A program made the position numbers and the translations under genes. 64,000 bases of DNA, from positions 52,842,838 through 52,906,837 of the forward strand of contig ML679958.1 in NCBI GenBank assembly GCA_007922225.1, read 5' to 3'. The notes beneath the pieces were generated by a model. The model was given only the letters and a program-made list of their open reading frames with translations. It had not been told where the DNA came from and ran no database searches. Of this stretch, positions 35,400 through 45,667 are shown piece by piece. Position 1 is the stretch's first letter; each line of letters begins with the position of its first letter. The stretch comes from Emydura subglobosa. Lineage: Eukaryota > Chordata > Testudines > Chelidae.

Positions 35400-36425
35400 A
35401 CGATACATAGACATGGGTGGAGCGTATACTAGGCTTGGAGAAGGCTTGGGGAACAGACACTGCTGCCAGAAGCTCCTCCTCACCTCTGCCCATGTGGCCC
35501 TACCCCTGCTCTGCTTCCCCCCGCCCCCCGCCCTCCCACTTGCTCTAGTGCTGCGCATTGGTTCTCAAACTGGCTGTGGGCCTCCCTGCTTCCATCCATG
35601 GAGGAACTTGGGGGGTGGGGGGGTGAGGGGGAGGCAAGCAGTGACACAGATACGGCTTATCCCCCCACCCCAGCATTCCTTTACACCCCGTTGTGGGGGA
35701 AGGGAGCGAGGAGCAATGCCAGAGGTCCCTGCTACCAGGTCACTTTCCCCACCTCCCCGCTGTTGTGCTGACGCTGGAACAACTCAGCTAAGGGGCACCA
35801 GAGCAGGGGAGCCAACCCCCATCACTTTTAAAAGTATTTCTGACCATCTCTCACTGGCTGGCCCAGCTATGAAACTAATCCTGCTGCTGTGCATGCTGCT
35901 GATGCTGGAGCAACTCAGCTAGAGCCAGTGACACAGGAGGCCCAGAGGAGTGAGCAGTGTGGGGCAAGAGAGGGCGAGAGACTATAGCCTGGTCTGTGTT
36001 TCCCAGCTAACTGCTCTGGATTTATCCTTCTCCCTGAAGAAGCCCCATTAAGAGGACAGATCTGAATTAACAGAGGCAGGAAAAGAGGGAAATAGAGGGA
36101 TTTGGGAAAAGAAAAGAGAGGGAAAAAGAAAAACAAACATGGAGGGAGAAAAGAGGAGAAGGGAGAGCAAGGAAGCACTGCCTCAGGGAGGAAGTGAGAG
36201 AATGAAACAGCTTTCACATGTAGAGTCACTAGAGCAAGTGGCAGGCAGGGGCCCAGAGGAGTAAGCAGCATGGGAGAGGAAACTTGTGGGAGGGGGCCAA
36301 GAGGGGACAGGGTCTGGTGCTGAACGGGAATGGAGCATGCGCGGGAGTTCGGGGGAAGGATGCAGAGCGGGGGCGGGGCCTCAGGGTAGAGGCAGCCTCC
36401 CCAAATGCAAGAGACACCTGCCACC
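35400..36425. repeat. GC-rich block with internal duplication
   Basis: The block is much richer in GC than the flanks, with long purine and pyrimidine runs. Internal direct repeats include CTGGAACAACTCAGCTAAGG (35,775) and CTGGAGCAACTCAGCTAGAG (35,908). GGCCCAGAGGAGTGAGCAG (35,938) recurs as GGCCCAGAGGAGTAAGCAG (36,250). A G-run at 35,610-35,632 could form a G-quadruplex. Opposed frames of 169 aa on both strands are compositional. The class is unknown. Confidence 0.4.
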
Positions 36426-36430
36426 TATGT

Positions 36431-36669
36431 ACATAGCCTACCATGTCTACACTACATGGTGTAAATAAACCACCCCCGAGCGACGTAAATTACACTGACA
36501 TAAGCGTCGGTGTGGACAATGCTATGTCGGCAGGAGAGCTTCTCCTGCCAACATAACTACCGCTGCTCATGGGGGTTGGAGTAATTAAGCCGATGGGAGA
36601 GAGCTCTCTCGTCGGCTTAGAGCATCTGCACTAGCAGCGCTGCAAGCTCTGTAGTATAGCCATAGCCTG
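36431..36669. repeat. MITE-like DNA element, about 240 bp
   Basis: ACATAGCCTACCATGTCTAC, ACTAC at the left is mirrored by GTAGTATAGCCATAGCCTGA at the right. The interior carries further paired arms (AAGCGTCGGTGTGGACAATG; AGCTTCTCCTGCC near AGAGCTCTCTC). CpG content is higher than the surroundings, suggesting a younger insertion. No transposase is present. Confidence 0.6.
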
Positions 36670-36679
36670 AGACTGGTAC

Positions 36680-36752
36680 CAGGCTTGATTCTCCACTGTC
36701 TTGCACCTTGAGAAGTCATTTACACCTTTGTAAAATGGATGCAAAAGCTTCC
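36680..36752. repeat. Half copy of the 11.3 kb palindromic element
   Basis: AGGCTTGATTCTCCACTGTC, TTGCACCTTGAGAAGTCATT matches the left half of 11,274-11,442. The right arm is missing. It abuts the MITE at 36,431-36,669. Confidence 0.5.
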
Positions 36753-37889
36753 CAAATCAGACTGGTAACATTTGTGCTTCAGTTTGCTTGTCAACACTCA
36801 ATTTTTCATAGGTGTGAATGACCTCCCATGGTGCACAGCGGTGGAGAACCAAGATTCCAGTGTGTTTTAGATTATTGCTGTACAATCCTGTTTAACATTG
36901 TAGTATTAGTTTTACAGTGGCTAAGAGACACCTTCTCCTCACTCTGCATAAGGTTCTTTACAGCAGAGCCTATGAATCATAGTGCAAAAAAACTCAACTT
37001 TCATTGTACATTCTCTTTAATATCTTTTCATTTGAATAGAAGTATGCCAGTGTGTTCTGGTTAAAGCAAATCCCCTAGCTCTGTCCAGCAGAGACAGCTT
37101 TAATGAAGACCTGACTACAAGGGAGAGGCCACTCTGTATTTCTAGGCTCACTCAAGAAGCACTACACTTCAGTTGCAGACATAGTCCTAGCTGTCTCTAA
37201 AATTCCACAAGATTAATAAGCTTCTTTCCCAGTTGAAATACATACAGGGGACTTAGTGCTCGAATGTCTAAACACTGAACAAATTCCTACCATCAAGTGT
37301 GTGTGTGTGTCCTTTGGTAAAAAAACTCCAAAACCTTTTAGTCAGGGGGTACGTCCTTCAGGCACAAAGAATTGACTCTTGAATGGAGGGGCCAGAGGAT
37401 CTGAATTTATGTGGCTTCGGTGTCTCCCTCACCTAGCATAAATGGTGCACAGGAGCTGCTGCTGGAGTAGCAGTATCAGGGTCCCTGTGGTACAGCCCCA
37501 TCTCCATGTTGGAGGGATGAATTTTGCTTTCCCAGCCTACCTACACAACAGCTGCAGAGAGCCCAGTCATGGTGATTCATGGAGGAAAAGTGGGTCTCCC
37601 CAGGGTAAACAGAAATGACTAAATGTTTGCATTAGCATGGTTTTTTCCTCCCAGAATCCTGAAATGCCTCAAACACAGGACAGAAGAAGCACCATCACAG
37701 AATCTGAAATACCATTTTCCTATTAGAAAAGAAAATTTGAATAAAGAAGAAAAAACAGTGTTGTATAAATGACAAACCAAAGTTAGTGCTTTGCTTAGGC
37801 AAAAGCTAGCCATGGGTCATGTGACAATTTTAAAATCAGGATTGGCTGTCTTTTCTAAAAGATAGGCTCTAAAAATTATTTTGGGGAAG

Positions 37890-37978
37890 TTCAATGGCCT
37901 CTGTTATGCAGGAGAATCAGACCAGATGAAATTACAGTGGCTTCTTCTGGCCTTGGAGTCTATGAATCAATGAGCATC
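37890..37978 (+). repeat. CR1-type LINE 3' end
   Basis: CAATGGCCTCTGTTATGCAG, GAGAATCAGACCAGATGAAA, then CTTCTGGCCTTGGAGTCTAT, GAATC. This is a CR1-group 3' end, plus orientation, truncated at 5' as is usual. Confidence 0.65.
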
Positions 37979-38660
37979 ACAAGATACTAGGGCTATATTA
38001 TGTGCCAAATTTAAGCTTCGCGTAAGCAGGCACAACTCTGCAGAAGACAATGTGGCCACTTACTCCAGGGTTGAATTTGGTCCAAGGATGTAAAATAAAG
38101 AGGCTTGTTTGAGGTTGATAGTAGCCTGCTATTAGACTTACCTTATTTTTGTTCCTATTGTTGATGTACATTTTTATATATAAATTATATTATATTACTA
38201 ATATATATTACATTATATTTCAGTGTCAGTGTTTTTCTTATTTAAATACTGTAGCCCAACACTCAGGAGCAATAGCAAACAAATTGGTATATGATGCAGG
38301 TGGGGGAATTGCCATAGATTTTTGTTTCGAGTTTGTAAGGTTGTTATAAATAGCAAGAAGGGGAGAAAAAGGATTTTGAAAATGAGAAATATCTTGACGG
38401 AGTCCTTTCAAGCAATAAGACACAGCAGGGTATGGGGCTACAGTACTGCCTAATAGTTGTTAATCTGAATAAATAATATGTTTTTAATCATCAAGTGGCA
38501 TTTAATTAACCTGCAATAACTGGCTTATTAATTCTAAATTAAATCATTATTTGAAACACTTAATTTAAAACGTGAATGAATATATTTTCTTGCTACCTCT
38601 CCATCCTGTAAGGTATCTCGGTGTTTTGTAATGAATTATAGGTTAAGGTTTGGCATTTGC

Positions 38661-38680
38661 TCTCTCTCTCTCTCTCTCTC
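38661..38680. repeat. (CT)n microsatellite
   Basis: Ten uninterrupted CT (TC) units. Confidence 0.9.
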
Positions 38681-38924
38681 AAAGAAATTCAAGGACAGGT
38701 TTGAAAAGCTTCACGTTGTCTGTTAAGGAGGACAAGCAGAGCAACAGACAGGAAATTCAAAAAATCAGAATAACCACATGACCGTAGGCGCCATGGGGGC
38801 ACTGTGATTTTTTTTCTGACTTACACCATAAATCCCACAGTAAATATTCAGGGCCAGATCCTCAGCTGGCATAAATAGCCTTAACTCCCACTGATTTACA
38901 TTGATTTAATTATTTCTCTATGAT

Positions 38925-39045
38925 TGGTTCTCTATGATGTTTGATAAACACTGACAGTGTGCGCAGTCCTATACAAGATACAGAAATAAAAAAATCCCTG
39001 CCCCAGAGACCTTACAATTGTGAAAGGGCAGGTACCAAAAAGAGG
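38925..39045 (+). repeat. L2/MIR-type 3' fragment
   Basis: GATAAACACTGACAGTGTGC followed by AAATCCCTGCCCCAGAGACC, TTACAATTGTG, an old L2-type tail similar to 29,770-29,830 and 27,705-27,745. Confidence 0.45.
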
Positions 39046-39351
39046 GAATAACTTGGAGCTCTTTGATGTTTAATATCAATTCACTTTTTGAGACCGACAA
39101 GGAAGAAGTCATTTAAAGGAGGGATATGAATGAGGAAAGAGCACTGGACCGTGATTAAGAGATGTGCTGGGAATAAGAGGAGGCATGAAAAAAAGCTCAA
39201 GTTCTGGAGCAGGAAATGAATAGCATGTTGAGGCTGATAGACACACATTCCATGCACCATATTTTTTAAAATGTGTCCATATGTAACAGGATGTGATGGG
39301 TCTGTAGCCTCCCTTAAAGGGCCAGCTCACTCTCTTACCCTGTAGAATAGA

Positions 39352-39465
39352 GTTTCTCAACCTTTTTGATATCAGCGACCAGCTTTCTGCCTCTCCTTAG
39401 TCAGGGAGATCTCAGGGACTGGTGCCGGTCCATGGACCAGTCACTGAGAAACATTGCTGTATAAC
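39352..39465. repeat. Short inverted-repeat element
   Basis: TAGAGTTTCTCAACCTTTTT at the left is mirrored by CTGAGAAACATTGCTGTA at the right. The interior has GGACTGGTGCCGGTCCATGG, ACCAG, itself self-complementary. It is a small MITE-like unit. Confidence 0.5.
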
Positions 39466-41305
39466 ATGTATCCCAGAGTATGTTGAGGCAACACAAGTTT
39501 AATAATATAAACTCTATTTCCGTGCACAAATAAGTTTTGTGTGAGCCTGAAACACATTATGCAATTAGTGCAATATAAAACTAGCTGAAGACCAAAAAAA
39601 AGTTTTCTATTTACAAAAATAACCTGGTGGTGTTATAACAGTGAGCAAAATAGATATGTTTTCTGAACTGATGTTATGCATGTTGTGGAACTTGTATTAT
39701 ATGTGGTATAGAAACGTGTGTTATGTGGGTGTTATAGAACTTGTGTCTTTGCATTCTGGAGTTTCTGTTTCATGCATTCACATTACATAAATGTGTGATA
39801 GCATTTATGCTGCAAATGTTATGAAATCCATATTGCACCCATATTGCACCCATATTGCAGTGGGCAACAGGTGTAGCAAAGTCTTATTGTATCTGTATAT
39901 TATACAATTTTGTTTTCATTTTTTTTTCCTTCTAATTTTTGTCATGTTTGTATCAACTTTGATTTGTGTGTACTTGCATGTGTGTGTTTTGCTCTTCTGG
40001 GCCACCATAGTCCATAAAAAATGTTTATCCAACTGGGGACCCCCTCAAAGTACTTCTGTTAGTAGAGCAGAATATTAGTGCCCATTAATACCAACTGTCC
40101 ACATGCCAAGAAACACTTAAAGAGTCCTAAATTGCAAGTGTCTCTTGGTTTTTTTTTACATAGACAGGCCAAATCTGAATATATATGTAGAAAAGAAAAG
40201 AATTTTAATGGTGGACTGATCAGCACAGAATGATTCAGAACAATCTGCTTCATGTTTATTGCTGCAGGTAAGGAAGTGACTACCAAGTCCTTCCACAACA
40301 GTACATGGCTCCCAGGGGATTTATCCCCAATGCCTTCCACCTTCCCCTTGATATATGGAATGTGGTGGGGTGAGGTTTGGTGTTTTTTAAAGGCAAGTCC
40401 CCCCAATACAATGTTTATCCCTGTCATTTTACCATTTTTCTTGGGTCTATTTTTATCCTTGTTCTTCCAGTTTCCCCACTTTACATAGGCTCTGTTAGTT
40501 TTTACAGCCATTCATCTTTAAAAATCTGCTGCTTCCAAATGTTTCCTGTTTTTCTGCTGGCAACCTTTCTGAAGCATTTCCCTTTCAGTCATCAGCTGTA
40601 ATCAATGCACATTAAATTCCCAGTCAGAGCTCTTCAGCTCTCTGAGGTGAGAGAGTTAGAGGAGGTCTAGAACCTCACCAGAAGAAGCCACCTTTTAATC
40701 TTCATCAAGGGGGTCTTTGAAACAAGTTCAGGTATTGTAATACCAGCATATCTCTGTACTAATGTAGCATTTCACAGGGTTTTCGCAATAACTATTGTTG
40801 GGTCTTCTCATAGGAGCCCTATAATAGCCATAAATATTCCTCAGGAGAGCCAGATAGACTCTGAAAGGCCTATAATAGCTATCATAAATGAATAATAAAA
40901 CTCAGAAAGGACAAGCCACCATGAAACTGGCAGCTGAATTAGATGACGTGTGTGTTGTACATAAATTAATTGTCTGAGTTTTATATGTACTGAAAATTCC
41001 AACTGTTTTTGTTGTGTCAGCAAAATTGATGGGGAAAGCAGCATATTCTGTAAGGTTAGGGCACAGTGCAGAAAGAGAAGAGCATAATACAGTTTTAAAC
41101 CTACAATGCTGTGCTTTGTGTATTTTTGTTAAATAAACAGCTGCAAAATCAACTTCCGGAAGTTTCAATCAGAGCAGCACCTTCATCATTCTAAATGACA
41201 AAAGTGTATTATTCACACTCATGCTTCAGGTTATGAATCAGTCTCTAAATTAGGGGATTATGAAGTAACTAAACCTACGGCAGGTGTCACGACCTACTGT
41301 AGAGT

Positions 41306-41406
41306 TCTTGCACCTTCATTTGAAGCAGCTGGTACTGGCCACTGACAGAGACAGGATACTGGACTAGATAGACATCAGGTCTTAAACAGTCTGCCAGTTC
41401 CTAAGG
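41306..41406 (+). repeat. CR1 3' end at the insertion point
   Basis: GAAGCAGCTGGTACTGGCCA, CTGACAGAGACAGGATACTG, GACTAGATAGACATCAGGTC is a CR1-group 3' end of the reptile type. It ends at about 41,405, directly against the left target duplication of the LTR element, so the Gypsy element landed at the end of an older CR1. Confidence 0.7.
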
Positions 41407-41411
41407 GTCAG
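41407..41411. repeat. Target site duplication, left (GTCAG)
   Basis: GTCAG here is repeated exactly at 48,065-48,069, framing the whole element. Confidence 0.9.
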
Positions 41412-42368
41412 GGTAAGCCAGTAGCACCGTTCGGCCGGGGCGTCGCAACCCTTCCTCAGGCCCAGGCTCCGAGGAAGGCCACCGCATCTCCCTTTAGGGG
41501 GAATAATCAGTGCCCGTTAACAAATCTTTAGCTCTGGACCCCAGCGGAGCAGGCTGACAAGCGGTCTGGTGCCCCTTGCCCTCAGGCAGGGCGGGGCAGG
41601 CAAGCAGTCTATAGCCCCCGGCCTTCCCATAGGCAGGGATGTTAAAGCAGTCTGGTACCCCCGGCCCTCAGGCAGGGTGGGGCAGGTAAGCAGTTTGCAG
41701 TCCCTAGCCCGCAAGCTGGGCAGGGCTGGTTGGGCAGTCAGCAGCCCCCAGCCTTGCAGGCAGGTGGGACCAGTAGAGCTCGGGATCCTTTGTTGGCAGC
41801 CGCAGAGGATAGCACTCCCTCCCAGGGTGGTTAGGGAAGGGGGGAGGGAGACGCAGGTCCACCTGTCTCCCCTGCGTCCAAGCCCAGAGCCCTTGCTAGC
41901 CGGCCCTTGCTATCAGCTGTCCCCGGGCCACTTCCTCCCCCTGGTCCCCGGGTCCCTGTATGCCTCATTTTCCCCCTGGGTCACTGGGGTACACTGCAAG
42001 TGGCAGGCCCACAAGTCCCTCCCCATCGACCGGCGGCAGGTCTGGGAACTCATCTGCATTGTCAGTGGAGGGCAGCTCCTCCAGGTCCCAGGGGTTCCTC
42101 CGGTCCACAGGATTCCATCAGCTCCTGGGGTCTCCCGGCTTCAGGCAGCTCCTCCAGGTCAGGACCGGCTTCAGGGGGTATTTCCCGCCCAGGAGTCTCG
42201 GGTGGCTCGTTCCAGCTACCAGGGCTCAGTAGCCTGGTCCAATCACTAGTGCCCAGTGGCCCAGTCCAATCACTAGGTCCCAGTGGCCCTACCCAGTCAC
42301 TTGGGCCCAGCAATCTGGGCCGGTTTTGGATGCTCCACTCGGTGGGGCGGTTGCTCCAAACAGCTGTC

Positions 42369-42534
42369 GGGCCTGGGCCTGGGCCTGGGCCTGGGCCTGG
42401 GCCTGGGCCTGGGCCNNNNNNNNNNGGGCCTGGGCCTGGGCCTGGGCCTGGGCCTGGGCCTGGGCCTGGGCCTGGGCCTGGGCCTGGGCCTGGGCCTGGG
42501 CCTGGGCCTGGGCCTGGGCCTGGGCCTGGGCCTC
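42369..42534. repeat. (GGGCCT)n expansion with an assembly gap
   Basis: About 26 near-perfect hexamers are visible. They are interrupted by ten N at 42,416-42,425, so the true length is unknown. The other three LTRs have at most a few imperfect related units here. The G-rich strand could form quadruplexes. Confidence 0.95.
42416..42425. other. Assembly gap (10 N)
   Basis: Ten N within the hexanucleotide repeat. A round 10-base gap usually stands for an unknown length. Confidence 0.99.
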
Positions 42535-42593
42535 TGGGAAGACATGTCTGTCTCCAGCAGCAGCTTCCCCCTTACTGAGCTGCTAGGCCGCCC

Positions 42594-42600
42594 TTTTATG
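42594..42600 (-). promoter_or_regulatory. TATA box of the 3' LTR
   Basis: CATAAAAGGG on the minus strand, 134 bp from the LTR start, at the same place as in the 5' LTR and the 49 kb LTR. Confidence 0.55.
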
Positions 42601-42738
42601 CTTCCCCTTCCTGGTTTGGCTCCACCCCTCCGTTGCCGGGCAGTTTGACCTGTAGTGCCCTGTTCTGCCCAGCAGGGGCGTCACGACTCTTCCTCTGTCT
42701 CAGGCTCCGAGGAAGGCCACAGCGCCTTTCTACACACA

Positions 42739-42747
42739 CCCCCCCTC
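42739..42747 (-). other. Polypurine tract
   Basis: GAGGGGGGG on the minus strand, four bases before the 3' LTR start. This is the expected primer for plus-strand DNA synthesis and fixes the element's orientation. Confidence 0.8.
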
Positions 42748-43251
42748 AATTCCAGCTCCTGGCCTGCTCCCCCTCTCCAGTGAGGGACAAGGCATCCGCA
42801 TTGGCATGGTCCCTACCTGTGCAGTGCTTGATGTTAAAAGTGAAGGGCTGCAGGGCAAGGTACCAATGCATCACCCGGGCGTTGGTGTCTTTCATTTGCT
42901 GGAGCCAGCGGAAGGGTGTGTGGTCTGTAATCACAGTGAAGAGGCTGCCAAGGAGTTAGTATCTTAGGGCCTCGAGCGCCCACTTCACGACCAATGCCTC
43001 CTTCTCAATGGTTGCATACCGTTCTTCTCGGGGAAACAGCTTGCGACTGATTATACAATGGAATGTTCTTCCCCGTCAAAGTTCTGGGTTAGCACAGCCC
43101 CCATTCCGACGGCTGAGGTCTCAGACTGCACCATGAAGGGGTGGTTAAAATCGGGGCTGTAGAGAACCGGCTCACGGCATAGCGCATCTTTCAGCGCGAT
43201 AAATGCCCTGTCACTGTTCGGGGTCCACTGGATGCAGAGAGGCTAATCCTT
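42746..43251 (-). pseudogene. RNase H domain (decayed)
   Basis: It follows the RT without a gap. Reading the minus strand, FMVQSETSAVGMGAVL near 43,138-43,090 is the first RNase H strand; the usual catalytic Asp position carries Glu. Then comes REERYATIEKEALVVKWALE near 43,020-42,965 with the second acidic residue kept, followed by a stop. The final part, 42,934-42,746, reads VITDHTPFRWLQQMKDTNAR...GRDHANADALS and keeps the third and fourth acidic positions. In life it would degrade the RNA template during reverse transcription. At least one stop and frame changes make it dead. Confidence 0.8.
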
Positions 43252-44122
43252 TCACAGGAGGTCTGTGAGCGGCGCAGCGAGGGTGGCAAAGTTGGGGACG
43301 AACCAGCGGTAGTAGCTGGCCAAGCCCAGAAACTGCTGCACCTGCTTTTTGGTGGTCGGTCGGGGGTACTCTTGCAGGGCTTGCACCTTCCCAATCAGGG
43401 GCCGCAGGGTTCCCTGACCTAAGGTGTATCCCAGGTAGGTAGTTTCCTGCCACCCTATGTGGCATTTCCAGGGGTTGATGGTTAACTCTGCGTTCTGTAG
43501 TGTCCTCAGCACCGCGGCCACTTGGTTCAGGTGCTCACTCCAGTCTCGACTGTACACCATGACATCGTCCAAGTAGGTTGTGGCATAATTTAGGTGTGGC
43601 CGTAGAAGCTGGTCCATCAGCCTCTGGAATGTCGCCGGTGCCCTGTGGAGTTCGAAGGGCATCCGGACAAACTGGTATAGTCCATTGGGGGTTGTAAATG
43701 CCATCTTTTCCCTGGAGTGGGCTTCAAGGAGAATTTGCCAGTACCCCTTGGTAAGATCCAGGGTGGAAAAATAGCGAGCTTCCCCAAGTCGGTTCAGCAA
43801 CTCATCGATGCGTGGCATGGGGTAGGCATTGAACTTGGAGATAAGTCTATGCAAAAGTCTATGCAAAAGCGGTGCGACCCATCGGGCTTTGGCACTAACT
43901 CAATGGGACTGCACCACTCGCTAGTAGAGGCCTCTATTACCTCCAGCCACAACATAGCTTGGACTTCTTCCTCCACAGCCGCCTGCAGATGGCGGGGGGG
44001 GGGTGTGATCTTGTGCCAGTATGCACCACCTCACCAGGGTGGGTCTCGATCATGTGGTATACCCAGGTGGTCCTCCTGGGGGTTGCGGTGAAGGTCGTAG
44101 TGAAGGTTTCCACCAAGTGCAT
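43252..44122 (-). pseudogene. Reverse transcriptase (decayed)
   Basis: The N-terminal part is in the 44,122-43,937 and 43,976-43,794 frames (VYHMIETHPGEVVHTGT; EEEVQAMLWLEVIEASTSEW). The main palm and thumb are in an open frame at 43,866-43,252. STLDLTKGYWQ (first catalytic Asp, about 43,758), RMPFELHRAPATFQ and YLDDVMVYS (catalytic Asp pair, about 43,569-43,564) are all visible. A 12-bp tandem duplication at about 43,850-43,873 repeats FCID within the domain, and a frameshift separates it from the main frame. The catalytic residues are kept but the gene is broken. The type is Gypsy/Ty3. Confidence 0.88.
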
Positions 44123-44128
44123 TGCCTG

Positions 44129-44640
44129 TCACCTCTGGGCCTCCGTTAAGCCGCTACCAAGCTGCGGTTCTCCGGGATCCTCCTTCTCGGAGATGTGTGG
44201 GCCTAGGTCCAGATGTGGGGGGTGAGGGTTGATGAGCAAACCCTCCCGCTCACGCCAAGGCTTCAACAGGTTCAGATGGTATATCTGCTTTTTCTTCCAC
44301 TGGTCTGGTTGACGGACCTCATAATTCACCGAGCCGACCTGTCTAATGATGTCATAGGGCCCCTGCCATTGGGCTAGTAGCTTGGATTCAACCCAGGGTA
44401 ATAAAACGAGGATCCGGTCACCCGGCTCAAAGAAGCGGGTCAATGCTCCCTGGTTATACGTCTGGGCCTGTGTGGTCTGGGCAGTCTGCATCCTTTCTTG
44501 GGCGAGCGTCCCGGCCTGTTGGAGGTGTTCCCAGAGGTCCAGGACATACTGAAGCAGTCCCATCACCAGCGACGGGGCCTGCTCCCACTGTTCCCACATG
44601 AGGTCTAGGATCCCCCTCAGCTGGCGGCTGAAGAAGAGAG
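44129..44640 (-). pseudogene. Integrase C-terminal region with GPY/F motif
   Basis: The frame at 44,599-44,129 contains RFFEPGDRILVLLP, then KLLAQWQGPYDIIRQVGSVN and YEVRQPDQWKKKQIYHLNLL. This is the GPY/F module typical of Gypsy/Ty3 and related integrases; no chromodomain is visible. It sits between the catalytic core (upstream) and the RT (downstream), confirming the unusual domain order. It is in a different frame from the core. Confidence 0.85.
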
Positions 44641-45345
44641 TGAGAAGAGGGAGAACTGAGTGGAGGCCTGGGGGACTTCCCGGATGACGAGGAGCAAGGG
44701 TCCCAGCGCCGCAGATCCTCCGGAGGGAACTTCCAGAGCATATGCTTCAGTGTCCAATTAAATCGCACCACTAACCCATCGGTCTTGGGTGATATATCAA
44801 GGTCCAGAGCTTCTGGACCATGAGGATGTCGCATACCTCCCGAAACAGCCGGGAGGTAAAATTAGTCCCCTGGTCCATCAGGAGCTCCCGCAGTAGTTCC
44901 ACTCTCACGAACACCTTATCCAATTTGCCAGCCACCGTCTGGGCCATAGCATTCTTTAGAGGGATGGCCTCTGGGAAGCGGGTGGCGTAGTCCATTAGGA
45001 CCAGGAGGTACCGGTATCCTGCCACACTCCGTTCCAGGGGCCCAACCAGGTCTATAGCCACCCGTTCGAAAGGTGTTCCAATGAGAGGGAGAGGCATGAG
45101 GGGGGCCTGCGGAACTCCTGTTGGGGCCGCAAGTTGGCATTTGGGGCAGGACGTACAGTAGTCCCGGACCGCCCGGTGCACACCAGGCCAATAAAAACGG
45201 GTTAGTGTCCTGGCTAGGGCCTTATCAAGGCCCAGGTGGCCTGTGGCCGGGATGTCATGAGCCAGTCTCATCACAGCCTTCCGATGGGTCCGCGGCACTA
45301 CAAGCTGGGCGCGGGGGGTCCAAGTCTGGGCGTCCCGCTCCAGGG
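44641..45345 (-). pseudogene. Integrase zinc-binding and catalytic core (decayed)
   Basis: The frame at 45,298-44,771 shows the HHCC zinc finger: H14 and H21 (LAHDIPATGHLG), then C51 and C54 (CTSCPKC). The core follows with Asp83 in AIDLVGPL and Asp142 in MDQGTNF. A frameshift follows. In the frame 44,834-44,454, where the third acidic residue should be, Val stands (DGLVVRFN, about 44,768). In life the enzyme would insert the DNA copy. Lying upstream of the RT is the key oddity. Confidence 0.88.
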
Positions 45346-45667
45346 GATAGAGCCGGTCTTGTCACAATCTGAATCACGGCTACTGTGCTGCCCATTGGGA
45401 GTTGGTCACCACCCGTCTATGGCAGCCAGTTGATTGTAGGCACGGCTGAGGGTTGGGTCTTCCACTGGTCACAGCAAAAGTCAGTCCCTGGTTCCCCTAC
45501 TGGAGTGAATCCCTTCCTGTCGGAAGGGGCTCTCCATCCTGGGTCTCCATCTCCCCAGTCGGTTCCGCAGTGGGACCCACCTGGTCACCTTCATGGGGTG
45601 ACTCCTGGGGGTCTGGTGCTTCCACCTCCGGAGGCCCCTCCTCTGGGGCGTCTTGGCTGCCCACCCA
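45346..45667 (-). other. Protease-integrase linker
   Basis: Between the protease end and the integrase zinc finger, in element direction. Overlapping frames on both strands are Pro/Ser/Gly-rich and no domain is recognised. It may be an interdomain spacer. Confidence 0.45.

Larger units (their letters stand above)
36753..41305. other. Non-coding block with scattered relics
   Basis: No gene is supported. Separately listed items are a CR1 end (37,890), a CT microsatellite (38,661), an L2/MIR tail (38,925) and a palindromic unit (39,352). Also present: a (TG)n of about seven units at 37,297-37,310, a partial palindromic unit at 38,850-38,910 (GGGCCAGATCCTCAGCTGGC), and three short direct repeats of ATATTGCACCC at 39,829-39,860. 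The 150-aa minus frame at 40,059-40,511 is opposed by plus frames and has no domain. Confidence 0.45.
42297..42545 (-). pseudogene. LTR-encoded sense frame, 3' LTR copy
   Basis: This 82-codon frame begins MSSQRPRPRP, about 50 nt after the TATA box, and ends after ...IAGPK. Most of it is an Arg-Pro repeat made by the hexanucleotide expansion and broken by the 10-base gap. In the next frame, from 42,313 to 42,062, comes a Pro-rich, acidic stretch with repeated GPSDW units, which matches frames in the 47 kb and 49 kb LTRs. I read this as one ancestral LTR frame broken by a shift. No family is recognised, and whether it was ever translated is unknown. Confidence 0.4.
41412..42734 (-). repeat. 3' LTR of the Gmr1-like element
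   Basis: On the element strand it runs from TGTAGAAAGGCGCTGTGGCC to GCTTACC; the last base pair differs from the expected ACA end. It is 1,323 bp, about 290 bp longer than its partner. The difference is a (GGGCCT)n expansion and about 200 bp of U5-side sequence around 41,910-42,120 that the 5' LTR lacks. It has the TATA box, the sense frame start at 42,545, and about five 43-bp tandem units at 41,545-41,785. Confidence 0.9.

Noticed and set aside
35413..36424. 169-aa ORFs on plus and minus strands, one with a hydrophobic end
   Set aside because: Low-complexity GC-rich repeat; the hydrophobic tract KLILLLCMLLML comes from a CTG-rich run and is not followed by a domain.
42297..42648. Gly-Pro, Trp-Ala, Leu-Gly and Arg-Pro repeat proteins
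   Set aside because: All frames of the GGGCCT hexamer array; the array, not a protein, is the feature.
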